Of a DNA stretch of 64,000 nucleotides, positions 45,076 to 54,163 are shown piece after piece. The stretch's first letter is position 1. Every line of letters starts with the position of its first letter. The position numbers and the translations under genes are program-made. The notes under the pieces are model-generated. The model was not told where the DNA came from. It worked only from the letters and a program-made list of their open reading frames with translations, and did no database searches. This DNA is from Amycolatopsis sp. GM8 (GTDB lineage: Bacteria; Actinomycetota; Actinomycetes; Mycobacteriales; Pseudonocardiaceae): assembly GCF_021653975.1 (NCBI RefSeq), contig NZ_JAJKFK010000001.1, positions 1,022,863-1,086,862 on the forward strand. The letters are read 5' to 3'.

Positions 45076-45998
45076 CGCAAGACCGCCGCGGTGAGTGCCG
45101 CCAAGCCGACGGCCTTCGACAAGGTCACCGAACGTCGTACGTCCAACGTCCTAGGAGCGATGCCGTCGCCGAGGGTGCCTCGGTCCTCGGTGCGTCCGCC
45201 GTAGGTGTTGACCCCGCCGAGCCGGACGTCGAGCGCGCCCGCGAAGGCGGCCTCGACCTGGCCGGCATTCGGACTCGGGTGCCGCGAACCATCGCGCCGC
45301 CACACCCGCCACGTGGAGGTAGAACGTCCTCCCACCAGCGGAGCGCACACCATCGCGGCCAAAGCGCCGAGCCGGGCCGGCACCAGGTTCGCCACGTCGT
45401 CCGCACGCGCTGCAGCCCAGCCGAACCGTTCGTAGCGCGGCGAGTGGTGACCGACCATCGCGTCCAAAGTGTTCAAGGCCCGATACCCGAGCAGGCCGGG
45501 AATCCCGGCCACCGCACCCCAGAACAGCGGCGCCACAACGGCATCGGAGGTGTTCTCGGCAATGGATTCGGTGGTCGCCCGCGCCAGCTCACCCCGGTCC
45601 AGCTCGGTCGCGTCCCGGCCGCACAGGTGCGACAACCGCGCCCGCGCGCCGGGAAGATCGCCGGAGTCCAGTAGCTGAGCCATCGCCGTCCCCTCGCGTG
45701 CGAGCCCCCGCCCGCCGAGGACGGTCCACGTGGCGAGCGCCGTCGTCACGAACCGCGCCACCGGCCGCCGCCGCGTCGCGACCTGGGCGGCCACCCCGAG
45801 CCCGGCCGCCGCACCAGCGCAGGCCCCCGCGAAGAGAACGCCCCGAGATCGCGAGTCCGCCCAGACCCGGCGCTCCAGCGCACCGGCCGCACGACCGAAC
45901 AGCGCCACCGGATGCCCGCGCCGCGGATCGCCGAGCGCCAAGTCCAGTGCGTACCCGGCGGCCATGCCCAGCCGGGCCGGCGATCTTCCATCCACCAC
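45072..45998 (-). CDS. cobD: Adenosylcobinamide-phosphate synthase (CobD/CbiB)
   Basis: 308-residue membrane protein from GTG 45996-45998; the ATG at residue 12 is an alternative. The N-terminal ALDLALGDPRRGHPVALFGR and the internal ATTESIAENTSDAVVAPLFW, GVAGIPGLLGYRALNTLDAM pattern (AVAGIPGLLGYRALNTLDAM here) are diagnostic. It attaches the aminopropanol arm to cobyric acid. It is transcribed away from cobU across 35 bp and coupled to cobQ. Confidence 0.95.
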   Translation of the reverse strand: MVDGRSPARLGMAAGYALDLALGDPRRGHPVALFGRAAGALERRVWADSRSRGVLFAGACAGAAAGLGVAAQVATRRRPVARFVTTALATWTVLGGRGLAREGTAMAQLLDSGDLPGARARLSHLCGRDATELDRGELARATTESIAENTSDAVVAPLFWGAVAGIPGLLGYRALNTLDAMVGHHSPRYERFGWAAARADDVANLVPARLGALAAMVCAPLVGGRSTSTWRVWRRDGSRHPSPNAGQVEAAFAGALDVRLGGVNTYGGRTEDRGTLGDGIAPRTLDVRRSVTLSKAVGLAALTAAVLR

Positions 45999-46033
45999 GC
46001 AGCGACGGTAGCGCCTGCGTGAGAATGCCGGGT

Positions 46034-46654
46034 ATGACCAAGCTGACCCAGCGGTTCGCCGCCACCCTGGAGGTCACCGCCCGGCTGCTCCGCCGGTATT
46101 CCGGCGACGAGGGCAAGGTGCTCGTCCTCGGCGGGGTCCGGTCCGGCAAGTCCCGGCACGCCGAGCGACTGATGAGCGAGCATCCCGAGGTCGTGTACGT
46201 GGCGCCGGGCTACCCGGCGACCGACGACGATCCCGAGTGGGCGGCCCGGATCGCGCAGCACCAGGCCCGCCGCCCGGCGCACTGGCGCACGGTGGAGAGC
46301 ACGGACCTGGCGGCGACGGTGCGCAAGGCGACCGGCCCGCTGCTGATCGACTGCCTCGGTGTGTGGGTCAGCCGGGTGCTCGGCGAGGTCGGCGCGTGGG
46401 ACCAGACGGACGGCTGGGAGCTGCGCCTGGACGAGCGGCTCGAGGATTTCCTGGCCGCCTGGGTGAGCACGCGGGTACCGATCGTGGCGGTGACCAACGA
46501 GGTCGGCATGGGTGTGGTGCCCGCGACGATGTCCGGCCGGGTGTTTCGTGATGTGCTGGGCGCACTGAACGGCCGGGTCGCCGCGGAGTCGGACAGCGTC
46601 CAGCTCGTGGTGGCCGGCCGCGTCCTGCGCCTCGACGAAAGGGCTCTGCTGTGA
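46034..46654 (+). CDS. cobU: Adenosylcobinamide kinase / cobinamide-phosphate guanylyltransferase
   Basis: 206 residues from ATG 46034 (an ATG nine bases earlier is possible). The P-loop is LVLGGVRSGKSRHAERL (about 32-48), preceded by a 30-residue extension not needed by the family. The guanylated His region is IAQHQARRPAHWRTVE. LLIDCLGVWVSRVL and VTNEVGMGVVPATMSGRVFR are conserved. It phosphorylates adenosylcobinamide and activates it with GTP. Confidence 0.93.
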   Translation: MTKLTQRFAATLEVTARLLRRYSGDEGKVLVLGGVRSGKSRHAERLMSEHPEVVYVAPGYPATDDDPEWAARIAQHQARRPAHWRTVESTDLAATVRKATGPLLIDCLGVWVSRVLGEVGAWDQTDGWELRLDERLEDFLAAWVSTRVPIVAVTNEVGMGVVPATMSGRVFRDVLGALNGRVAAESDSVQLVVAGRVLRLDERALL

Positions 46655-47664
46655 TCGACGTTCCGCTCCCCGACGCCGGCGCTCGCGAGGAAGCGCTGAC
46701 CCGGCTCGACGCGCTGGTGAAACCCGTGGGCGCGCTCGGCAGGCTCGAAGAACTGGCCGCGTGGCTGAGCGCCGCGCACGGCACGGTGCCGCCGCGCCCG
46801 GTGGACGACGTGCGGGTGGTCGTGTTCGCCGGTGACCACGGGGTTTCGGCGACGTCAGCGTACCCGCGCGAGGTCACCGCCGCGATGGTGCGCGTGTTCC
46901 TCGCGGGCAAGAGCGGCGTGAACGTGCTGGCGCGGCAGGTCGGCGCGCGGGTGCGCGTGCTGGACATCGCGGTGGACGACGATCTCGCCGGCGTGCCCGA
47001 GGAGGTGCGGGCACACAAAGTCCGCCGCGGTTCGGGTGCGATCGACGTCGAGGACGCGCTCGCCCCGGGCGAAGCCGAGCGCGCCTTCGAGGTAGGACGT
47101 TCTACCGCCGACGCGGAGATCGCCGAGGGTGCGGACCTGTTGATCCCGGGCGACATGGGCATCGGCAACACCGCGGTCGCGGCCGCACTGGTCGCCGCCG
47201 TGCTCGGCCTGCCCGCGGACGACGTCGTCGGGACGGGCACCGGCATCGACGAGGCCGGCCGGGCCCGCAAGGTCGAGGTGGTCGCGCGCGCCCTGGCCCG
47301 GCCACGCGGCTCGGGGCCGTTCGAACTGCTGACAGCGCTGGGCAGCGCGTGCGCCGCGGCGACAGCGGGCTTTCTCGTGCAGGGCGCCGTACGCGGGGTG
47401 CCGGTCCTGCTCGACGGTGTCTTTTCCGGTGCCGCCGCGCTGGTGGCGCGGGAGATCGCGCCGGACGCGGTGCGCTGGTGGCTCGCCGGGCACCGGTCGA
47501 CCGAACCGTCGCAAGCGTTTGCGCTCAAGGCATTGGGCCTCACACCGATCCTCGATCTCGGACTGCGGCTGGGCGAGGGCAGCGGTGCGGTGCAGGCGGT
47601 GCCGACCCTGCGCGCGGCGCAGGCGATCATCGCCGACATGGGTCTGCTGGCCGATCTTGCTTGA
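46651..47664 (+). CDS. cobT: Nicotinate-nucleotide--dimethylbenzimidazole phosphoribosyltransferase
   Basis: 337 residues from GTG 46651, overlapping cobU as GTGA. VVVFAGDHGVSATSAYP, GDMGIGNTAVAAALVAAVLG and VLLDGVFSGAAALVA are CobT signatures, and the catalytic Glu is in LRLGEGSGAVQAVPTL. It makes alpha-ribazole phosphate, the activated lower ligand; bluB near the other end of the region supplies the dimethylbenzimidazole. Confidence 0.95.
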   Translation: MIDVPLPDAGAREEALTRLDALVKPVGALGRLEELAAWLSAAHGTVPPRPVDDVRVVVFAGDHGVSATSAYPREVTAAMVRVFLAGKSGVNVLARQVGARVRVLDIAVDDDLAGVPEEVRAHKVRRGSGAIDVEDALAPGEAERAFEVGRSTADAEIAEGADLLIPGDMGIGNTAVAAALVAAVLGLPADDVVGTGTGIDEAGRARKVEVVARALARPRGSGPFELLTALGSACAAATAGFLVQGAVRGVPVLLDGVFSGAAALVAREIAPDAVRWWLAGHRSTEPSQAFALKALGLTPILDLGLRLGEGSGAVQAVPTLRAAQAIIADMGLLADLA

Positions 47665-48388
47665 CGCGTTGCGGATGGCGGTCGGCACGCTGACCGCGCT
47701 GCCGGTGCCACCGCCACGGAGGATCGACCGGCGGGTCGCCGGCGGCGCGATGCTGCTAGCACCGCTAGCCGCGCTGCCATTGGCCGCGGTCGCCGGGTTG
47801 ATCATGTACGGCGGACACGCGCTCGGCCTGCCGTCGCTGGCCGTCGCCGGAGTCGCGGTCGGCGCGGTCGCGCTGGGCAACCGCGGCCTGCACCTCGATG
47901 GGCTCGCCGACACCGCGGACGGCCTCGGCGCGTCCTACGACCGCGGGCGGGCGCTGGAGATCATGCGCCGCGGCGACTCCGGGCCGACCGGGGTGGCCGC
48001 GCTCGTCCTGGTCCTGATCGTCCAATGTGGAGCATTGGCGGGCGGGAACGTGACTACGGCGGTCATCGGTGTGCTCACCGGACGGTGCGTACTCTCGCTG
48101 TGCTGTGCGCGCGGCGTGCCGTCGGCGCGGCCGGAAGGGCTCGGCGCGACCGTCGCGGGCGCCGTGCCGATTCCCTTGGCGGCACTGGTTTTCCTGCTCG
48201 CGGCCGGTGCCGCCGCGGCGGCACCGGGCCTGCCGTGGTGGCGCGGTCCGGTCGCGGTCGCGGCCGGGTACGCGGCCGCCGGTCTGCTGCTGTGGCGCTG
48301 TACCCGCAGGCTCGGCGGCATCACCGGTGACGTGCTCGGCGCGTGCGTGGAAGCCGCGACCGCCGCCGCACTGCTCGCGTCAGTCTGA
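47657..48388 (+). CDS. cobS: Adenosylcobinamide-GDP ribazoletransferase
   Basis: 243-residue membrane protein. I chose TTG 47657, eight bases inside cobT, because it restores the family N-terminus (LDALRMAVGTLTALPVP); the ATG at 47675 would remove six conserved residues. GNRGLHLDGLADTADGLGAS and ALEIMRRGDSGPTGVAAL are diagnostic. It joins alpha-ribazole to adenosyl-GDP-cobinamide, completing the nucleotide loop. Its end overlaps the converging GntR gene by 9 bp. Confidence 0.93.
   Translation: MLDALRMAVGTLTALPVPPPRRIDRRVAGGAMLLAPLAALPLAAVAGLIMYGGHALGLPSLAVAGVAVGAVALGNRGLHLDGLADTADGLGASYDRGRALEIMRRGDSGPTGVAALVLVLIVQCGALAGGNVTTAVIGVLTGRCVLSLCCARGVPSARPEGLGATVAGAVPIPLAALVFLLAAGAAAAAPGLPWWRGPVAVAAGYAAAGLLLWRCTRRLGGITGDVLGACVEAATAAALLASV
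47756..47768. repeat. Intragenic 13-bp palindrome CTAGC-ACC-GCTAG
   Basis: A perfect copy inside cobS, coding LLAPLAAL with two CTA codons. Confidence 0.7.
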
Positions 48389-49105
48389 GGCCTTATCCAC
48401 GGCGCTTCGCAACGCGTGCTCGGTGATCCGGAAGTGCTCGCCCGCGATCTTCGCGGCCTCGCCCGCGTCGTTGCCGATGATCGCGTTGACGAGCGCTCGG
48501 TGTTGCGGCAGCGCCATTTCCCGCAGTGCCGGGGTGAACGGCTCGTGGCTGATGCCGAGGCTGACCTGAGCCAGCAACTGCCGGCTGAGACCGGCGAGCA
48601 ACGGGTTGTGCGTCGCGCTAGCGATGCTCCGATGCAATTCGACGTCCGCCGACCTAGCGGTGACAGCGTCCTCGGCGTCGTCATAGCGCTTCAGGGCACT
48701 GATCATCGCCGCGTCGTCCTCGACCGTGTGCCGTTCGGCGGCCGTGCGTGCGATCAGCGACTCGATCAGCCGTCGCAGGTCGAACAGCTGCTCGCGCTGG
48801 GCCCAGTCCTTGCCGAGCAGGTCGCGCACCGCGCCGGCGGTGCGCTCGCCCCAGTCCTGCCGCACGAACGAACCGCCCGTGCGGCCGCGCCGGATGTCGA
48901 CATACCCGGCCTCGCGCAGGTCGGCGAGCGCGGCACGGACGGTCACCCGGCTGACGGCGAGCATGTCGGCGAGGTCGCGTTCCGCGGGCAGGCGCTCGCC
49001 CGCCGAGTAGTCGCCGACGGCGATCGCGGCGATCAGCCGGTCCGCGACGGCCTTGGCCGCGGACACGGGCTGCACCGGTGTCGACAACTCGCGCTCTGGT
49101 GTCAC
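48380..49105 (-). CDS. GntR-family regulator, FadR subfamily
   Basis: 241 residues from GTG 49103-49105. The winged HTH is GERLPAERDLADMLAVSRVT through AALADLREAGYVDIRRGRTG (about 37-80). The FCD effector domain follows with RRLIESLIARTAAERH, DVELHRSIASATHN and EHFRITEHAL; its metal-binding Asp/His set is partly recognisable. It lies among cob genes but FadR-type proteins usually answer to organic acids, so control of cob genes is not implied. Confidence 0.88.
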   Translation of the reverse strand: MTPERELSTPVQPVSAAKAVADRLIAAIAVGDYSAGERLPAERDLADMLAVSRVTVRAALADLREAGYVDIRRGRTGGSFVRQDWGERTAGAVRDLLGKDWAQREQLFDLRRLIESLIARTAAERHTVEDDAAMISALKRYDDAEDAVTARSADVELHRSIASATHNPLLAGLSRQLLAQVSLGISHEPFTPALREMALPQHRALVNAIIGNDAGEAAKIAGEHFRITEHALRSAVDKASD

Positions 49106-49120
49106 CGGCCCATCGTAAAT

Positions 49121-50140
49121 TCAGGCGCCGAGAATCCGCGCCAGCGTCCGGAGAAAGCCCGTCGTCGTCGCCTCGTCACGCACCGCGAGACGCAGGTGGT
49201 CGCCGTCCAGTCCGGGGAACGTGTCGCCCCGGCGGACGGCGTAGCCAGCATCGCGCAGTCTCTCCCGGATTCCCTGCGCCCCAGGGATTCTGACGAGCAC
49301 GAACGGACCGCGCGGGATGCTCGGTATCTCGATGCCGAGGTGTTCGAGCCCCGCGACGAGCCGTTCGCGGTCGCGTTCGGCGAGGGCCGCGAGCTTGTCG
49401 GCCTCGTCGAGTGCGGCCGGGCGACAGCAGGCGACGACGGCTCTCGCCGCCAGCGTCGACACCGACCACGGCGGCTGCACTTCTCGCAGCCGCCCCACGA
49501 TCTCCGGTTCCGCCAGGAGATACCCGGCCCGCAGGCCGGCGATGCCCCACGTCTTGGTGAGACTACGGAGCACGACGACTCCGGGAAGCGCTTTCCCAGC
49601 CAGGGACTCGGGTTCGCCGGGGATCGCGTCGAGGAACGCCTCGTCGACGACGAGAATCCGCCCCGGCCGCACGAGCGCTTCGAGCGTCGCGGCCGGATGC
49701 AGCACCGAGGTCGGGTTCGTCGGGTTGCCGACGAAGACGAGGTCGGCGTCGTCCGGCACCGCTTCCGGGTCGAGGAGGTAGCCGGGCGCGAGGATCACCC
49801 GCCTCGGCTCGTTCCCCGCAGCCCGCAGCGCCGCCTCTGGCTCGGTGAACTGAGGATGCACGACGACCGCGTCGCGGTCCCGGAAAGCGTTTGCCAGCAA
49901 GGTGAACGCTTCCGCCGCACCCGCCGTCACGAGTACTTCGCCCGGGTCGCAGCCGTGCCTTGCGGCGACAGCTTCCCTAGCAGCGCTCGCATCCGGGTAA
50001 GCGGCCAGGTCTGCGAGCGCCTCGGCCAGCTCCTGCCGCAACCAGTCCGGCGGCCGGGGAAGCCGGACGTTGACCGCGAGGTCGATCAGGCCTCCGCCGA
50101 CCTCGCGATCGCCGTGATGGTGCAGGTCGTAGTCACTCAT
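49121..50140 (-). CDS. cobC: PLP-dependent aminotransferase-like cobalamin protein (CobC/CobD-like, threonine-phosphate decarboxylase family)
   Basis: 339 residues from ATG 50138-50140, eight bases inside the end of cobB. The fold-type I PLP enzyme has LVFVGNPTNPTSVLHPAATL, ILVVDEAFLDAIPGE and the Schiff-base lysine in VLRSLTKTWGIAGLRAGYLL. The N-terminus (DYDLHHHGDREVGGGLIDLA) matches actinobacterial CobC (Rv2231c type). It probably provides aminopropanol phosphate from threonine phosphate. Naming varies between databases. Confidence 0.87.
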   Translation of the reverse strand: MSDYDLHHHGDREVGGGLIDLAVNVRLPRPPDWLRQELAEALADLAAYPDASAAREAVAARHGCDPGEVLVTAGAAEAFTLLANAFRDRDAVVVHPQFTEPEAALRAAGNEPRRVILAPGYLLDPEAVPDDADLVFVGNPTNPTSVLHPAATLEALVRPGRILVVDEAFLDAIPGEPESLAGKALPGVVVLRSLTKTWGIAGLRAGYLLAEPEIVGRLREVQPPWSVSTLAARAVVACCRPAALDEADKLAALAERDRERLVAGLEHLGIEIPSIPRGPFVLVRIPGAQGIRERLRDAGYAVRRGDTFPGLDGDHLRLAVRDEATTTGFLRTLARILGA

Positions 50141-51461
50141 ACGCGTGCACCGCGGCCGCGAACCTGCCGGCCAACCCGGGATGCCCGGCCCAGTGGACGT
50201 GCAGATACGACGCGTGCAGGGTCGGTGTCGCGAACCCTTCGCCGGTCCCGTCCCATTCCCACGCGGGCGTTTTCCCTTGCCGTGGCAGGACCTCCGTGCG
50301 GTGGAACTCGTGCCCGGTGACCCGCGTCCCGGCCTCGCCCAGCAGGTGCGCCGCCGGAGCAAGCGCTTTCCGGTACCCGAGCGCACCGCGTTTCGTCATG
50401 CGCGCGACGGCGTCCAGCGCGCCCACCATCGGCTGCCCGTCGAGTTCCCGGCACAGGTACAGCAGTCCGGCGCACTCGGCGACCACCGGTATTCCACTGT
50501 GGACGGCGGCGGCGATCTCCTCGCGCAACGGGACGTTCGCGGACAGCTCTTCGACGTGCACCTCCGGGAACCCGCCACCGAAGTACAGCCCGGCGCATCC
50601 GTCGGGAAGTGTCTTGTCCCGCAACGGGTCCAGGTCCACCAGGTCGATCCCGTGCGCGGCCAGCAGTTCGGCGGTCTCGGTGTAGCGGAAGGTGAACGCC
50701 GACCCGGCGGCCGAGGCGACGATCCGGCGCGGACCGTCCCAGGAAACCGCCGGCGCCCAGGGCGTTCCACCGAGACGTGCGGCACCTCGCGCGATCCGGA
50801 CGATCGCTTCGAGGTCGACCCCGGCGTCGACCCAGGAAGCCAGTTCGGGCAGCAGGCGCTGGGATTCCGTCGCCCGCTCGGCGGCCGGTACCAGCCCGAG
50901 ATGGCGGCTCGGCGCGTGGATGTTCTCGCTGCGGCGCAAGGCACCCAGCACCGGGATGCCGGTCGGGGCCAGCGCCGCGCGGATCTCGTCCTCGTGCCGC
51001 TGCGAGCCGAGCTTGTTCAAGATCACCCCGGCCAGCTCGAGCCCCGGGTCGTATTTCGCGAACCCCAGCACGGTCGCGGCCACGCTCCGGCTCGCCGCGC
51101 TCGCGTCGACGACGAGCACGACGGGCGCGTCGATCAGCCGGGCGACATGCGCTGTCGAGGCGAAGCCCTCGGTGCCCAGCGCGCCGTCGAACAGGCCCAT
51201 CACGCCCTCGATCACCGCGAGTTCGCCGGCACCGTGCAGCAGCAGCGGGACGAGCAGTTCTTCGCTCTGCAGAAAGGGATCCAGGTTCCGCGGCGGCCGC
51301 CCGGTCGCCAGCTCGTGATAGCTCGGGTCGATGAAGTCGGGGCCGACCTTGTGCCCGGACACGTCGAGTCCGCGCGCCCGCAGCGCGGCCATCAGGCCCG
51401 CCGCGATCGTCGTCTTGCCGTGTCCCGAACCCGGTGCCGCGATGACGACACGGGCTACCAT
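50133..51461 (-). CDS. cobB: Cobyrinic acid a,c-diamide synthase
   Basis: 442 residues from ATG 51459-51461. The ATP site is VVIAAPGSGHGKTTIAAGLM (5-24), and FKVGPDFIDPSYHE-like GHKVGPDFIDPSYHELATG follows. VIEGVMGLFDGALGTEGFAS is diagnostic. The glutaminase part has Cys in VVAECAGLLYLCRELDG and a terminal SYLHVHWAGHPGLAGRF. It amidates the a and c side chains of (hydrogeno)byrinic acid. It overlaps the cobO stop by seven bases. Confidence 0.95.
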   Translation of the reverse strand: MVARVVIAAPGSGHGKTTIAAGLMAALRARGLDVSGHKVGPDFIDPSYHELATGRPPRNLDPFLQSEELLVPLLLHGAGELAVIEGVMGLFDGALGTEGFASTAHVARLIDAPVVLVVDASAASRSVAATVLGFAKYDPGLELAGVILNKLGSQRHEDEIRAALAPTGIPVLGALRRSENIHAPSRHLGLVPAAERATESQRLLPELASWVDAGVDLEAIVRIARGAARLGGTPWAPAVSWDGPRRIVASAAGSAFTFRYTETAELLAAHGIDLVDLDPLRDKTLPDGCAGLYFGGGFPEVHVEELSANVPLREEIAAAVHSGIPVVAECAGLLYLCRELDGQPMVGALDAVARMTKRGALGYRKALAPAAHLLGEAGTRVTGHEFHRTEVLPRQGKTPAWEWDGTGEGFATPTLHASYLHVHWAGHPGLAGRFAAAVHAYE

Positions 51462-52069
51462 TCGATCCCCCGCTGGCCCTTTTGCCCCGCGTCCATCGGG
51501 TGCTTGACCTTCGTCATCTCGACGACGAGATCCGCGGCCTCGATGAGTTCCGGCGGCGCGTCCCGGCCGGTGATCACGACATGCTGGCGCCCCGGCCGCT
51601 CGCCGATCGCCGTCACGACGTCGGAAACGTCGATCCAGCCCCATTTCAGCGGATAGGTGAACTCGTCGAGCACATAGAAATCGTGCTGCTCGGCGGCGAG
51701 GCGGCGTTTGATCTCCGCCCAGCCTTCGCGCGCGTTCGCGGCGTGGTCCTCGTCGGTGCCGGCCTTGCGTGACCAGCTCCAGCCTTCGCCCATCTTGTGC
51801 CACTCGACCGGCCCACCCTGGCCGGTCCGCTCGTGCACCTCGCCGAGCGCACGGAAAGCGCTTTCTTCCCCGACCCGCCATTTCGCGGACTTGACGAACT
51901 GGAACACGCCGACGGACCAGCCCTGGTTCCACGCGCGCAACGCCATCCCGAACGCGGCGGTGGATTTTCCCTTCATCGCTCCCGTGTGGACGGCGAAGAT
52001 CGGCCGGTTGCGCCGTTGTCGCGTGCTGAGCCCGTCGTCCGGGACGACCTCCGGTTTGCCCTGTGGCAT
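51455..52069 (-). CDS. cobO: Cob(I)yrinic acid a,c-diamide adenosyltransferase
   Basis: 204 residues. The variant P-loop is FAVHTGAMKGKSTAAFGMAL, followed by VGVFQFVKSAKWRVGEE and the FYVLDEFTYPLKWGWIDVSD block, both typical of the CobO/BtuR family. It attaches the upper 5'-deoxyadenosyl ligand using ATP. It starts one base after the chelatase stop, in the same riboswitch-led operon. Confidence 0.95.
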   Translation of the reverse strand: MPQGKPEVVPDDGLSTRQRRNRPIFAVHTGAMKGKSTAAFGMALRAWNQGWSVGVFQFVKSAKWRVGEESAFRALGEVHERTGQGGPVEWHKMGEGWSWSRKAGTDEDHAANAREGWAEIKRRLAAEQHDFYVLDEFTYPLKWGWIDVSDVVTAIGERPGRQHVVITGRDAPPELIEAADLVVEMTKVKHPMDAGQKGQRGIEW

Positions 52070-52070
52070 C

Positions 52071-53993
52071 TCAGGCCGCCTTCCTCAAGCGGGTTTTTAC
52101 CGCGCCCGCAAGGGAATCCGCGGCGACCTCACCCAGCGGCACGTGCTCGCCACCGAGCTGCTCGGCCAGTTCGGCGGCGAGGCCCAGGCGCATCCGCCCG
52201 CTCTCGCAGTCCATCACGATGGAGGTCACGCCGTTGAGCAGCCGCGCCGCCGCGTGCGATCGGCCCACAGCGTCCGGCCCACTCGTCGCCCGGCCGTCGG
52301 TCACCACGACGAGCAGCGGGCGGCGGCGCGGATCCCGCAGCTCCTCGACCCGCAAAACCCTTGCCGCTTCGAGAAGTCCTTCGGCGAGCGGCGTCCGGCC
52401 GCCGGTCGGCAGCGCCTCCAGCCGCGCCGCGGCGGCTTCGACGCTGATCGTCGGCGGCAGTGCCAGGTCCGCCGCGCCGGCCCGGAAGGTGACCAGCCCG
52501 ACCTTGTCACGCCGCTGGTAGGCGTCCAGCAGCAGCGACAGCACGGCGGCCTTGACCTCGCGCATCCGCGCCTTCGCGCCCATCGAGCCGGACGCGTCGA
52601 CGCAGAACAGCACCAGGTTGCCCTCGTTGCCTTCGCGCCGCGCGTACCGCAGATCTCCCTTACGCAGCACCAATCCCGGCCCGGACCGGCCGCGCCCACG
52701 CTGATGCGGCGCCGCCGCCGTCATGGTCGCGACAAGATGCGGCTTGGTCCCGCCCGGCTGCACACCGACCGTCCGTCCCGAGTCGGTCACCGCCCGCGAA
52801 CGACGGCCACGCTCACCCTCGCCGACCCCGGCGACCCGGAACACTCGCGCCCGGAACGGTTTCCCCGCCCCGGTCCGCTGCTCCCCGTCGTTCCCGGCGG
52901 CAGGCTGCTGCTCACCATCAGTCGACATGGAGTCCTCTTCGGACGGTGCTTCCGAGCCCGGGCCCGGCCCGTCGTCGTCCGGCTCCGGTGGCTGCGAGTC
53001 CTGCAGCGCCTGGTCCAGCTGCTCCTCGTCGATGCCCGGTGCGTCGAAGGGGTTGCGGCGACGGCGATGTGGCAGCGCCAGCCTTGCGGCGACGCGAATG
53101 TCCTCAGTGGACACATCGGTCCGGCCCGCCCAGGCGGCGTGCGCGACGGCCGTGCGCGCGGTGACGATGTCCGCCCGCATCCCGTCGACGTCAAACGACG
53201 CGCACACCTCGGCGATCTGCCGGAGCGCGTCGTCGGTCAGTACCACCGAGGGCAGCAGCCGTTGCGCCGCTTCGATTTCCGCGGCGAGCGCGGCGTCCTC
53301 GGAGTCGTATTTGGACGCGAACGCGTCCGGATCCGCCTCGTACGCCAGACGGCGGCGGATGACCTCGGCACGCTGCTCGGGGTCACGACTGGAGGCGACC
53401 TCGACGGTCAGCCCGAACCGGTCGAGCAACTGCGGCCGCAGCTCGCCCTCCTCCGGGTTCATCGTGCCGATCAGCACGAATCGCGCGGCATGCGAGACCG
53501 AGACCCCCTCACGCTCGACGGTCGCGCGGCCCATCGCGGCGGCGTCGAGCAACGTGTCCACGAGGTGGTCGTGCAGGAGGTTCACCTCGTCGACGTACAG
53601 CAGACCGCGATGCGCCGCGGCGAGCAGGCCGGGCTGGTAGTCCGTGACACCTTCGGCGAGCGCCCGTTCGAGGTTCAGCGAGCCGACCACCCTGTCCTCG
53701 GCCGCGCCGACCGGCAGCTCGACGAGCCGCGCGGGCCTGCGGGCGGCGCCGCCGGCGTGCGGGGCGTCGGGACAGGCCGGGTCGGGAGCGCTGGGGGCAC
53801 ACGAAAAGCGGCAGCCCTCGACGACCTCGACCTCGGGCAGCAGTCCGGCGAGCGCGCGCACCATCGTGGACTTCGCCGTGCCCTTCTCACCGCGGACGAG
53901 GACACCGCCGATCGCGGGTGAGATCGCGGACAGCACGAGTGCCAGCCGGAGATCCGCCATCCCGACGACGGCGGTGAACGGGAACGGCCTCAC
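52071..53993 (-). CDS. Magnesium/cobalt-chelatase subunit, fused ChlI-ChlD (AAA+ plus VWA)
   Basis: 640 residues from GTG 53991-53993. The AAA+ half (1-320) has Walker A GVLVRGEKGTAKSTMVRALA and Walker B GLLYVDEVNLLHDHLVDTLL. An acidic, proline-rich linker covers about 340-400. The VWA half has the MIDAS start LVLFCVDASGSMGAKARMRE. Such fused subunits are thought to serve as CobST-like motors for the CobN chelatase in actinomycetes; cobN is not in view. First gene behind the cobalamin riboswitch. Confidence 0.9.
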   Translation of the reverse strand: MRPFPFTAVVGMADLRLALVLSAISPAIGGVLVRGEKGTAKSTMVRALAGLLPEVEVVEGCRFSCAPSAPDPACPDAPHAGGAARRPARLVELPVGAAEDRVVGSLNLERALAEGVTDYQPGLLAAAHRGLLYVDEVNLLHDHLVDTLLDAAAMGRATVEREGVSVSHAARFVLIGTMNPEEGELRPQLLDRFGLTVEVASSRDPEQRAEVIRRRLAYEADPDAFASKYDSEDAALAAEIEAAQRLLPSVVLTDDALRQIAEVCASFDVDGMRADIVTARTAVAHAAWAGRTDVSTEDIRVAARLALPHRRRRNPFDAPGIDEEQLDQALQDSQPPEPDDDGPGPGSEAPSEEDSMSTDGEQQPAAGNDGEQRTGAGKPFRARVFRVAGVGEGERGRRSRAVTDSGRTVGVQPGGTKPHLVATMTAAAPHQRGRGRSGPGLVLRKGDLRYARREGNEGNLVLFCVDASGSMGAKARMREVKAAVLSLLLDAYQRRDKVGLVTFRAGAADLALPPTISVEAAAARLEALPTGGRTPLAEGLLEAARVLRVEELRDPRRRPLLVVVTDGRATSGPDAVGRSHAAARLLNGVTSIVMDCESGRMRLGLAAELAEQLGGEHVPLGEVAADSLAGAVKTRLRKAA

Positions 53994-54002
53994 GAAGACT
54001 CC

Positions 54003-54140
54003 TTCGCCACGCGGGTGTCCTCGCCCGCTCCAACAGGCTCACAACGGACGTCGAAGCTCTGGCTCCCGGTCGCGGACGACCGGTCACAGTGGCGGGACCG
54101 CCCCGGTTTCGCACCGGGTTCCACAACGACCGTCCCCGGC
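54003..54140 (-). promoter_or_regulatory. Cobalamin (AdoCbl) riboswitch
   Basis: Read on the minus strand, the leader shows the conserved core: GGTCGTTGTGGAACCC, GGTGCGAAACC, GGGGCGGTCCC and the B12 box GCCACTGT (core at 54087-54093), then GACCGGTCGTCCGCGACC and GGGAGCCAGA. It ends about 10 bp before the chelatase GTG. It should shut down the chelatase-cobO-cobB-cobC operon when coenzyme B12 is plentiful. The 5' end lies close to the divergent cobL start. Confidence 0.93.
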
Positions 54141-54163
54141 ATCATCGCATACGGTTCCAGATC

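Noticed and set aside
48380..49105. GntR protein as a dedicated B12 regulator
   Set aside because: Its position is the only support; FadR-type proteins usually sense organic acids, and a riboswitch already serves the operon.
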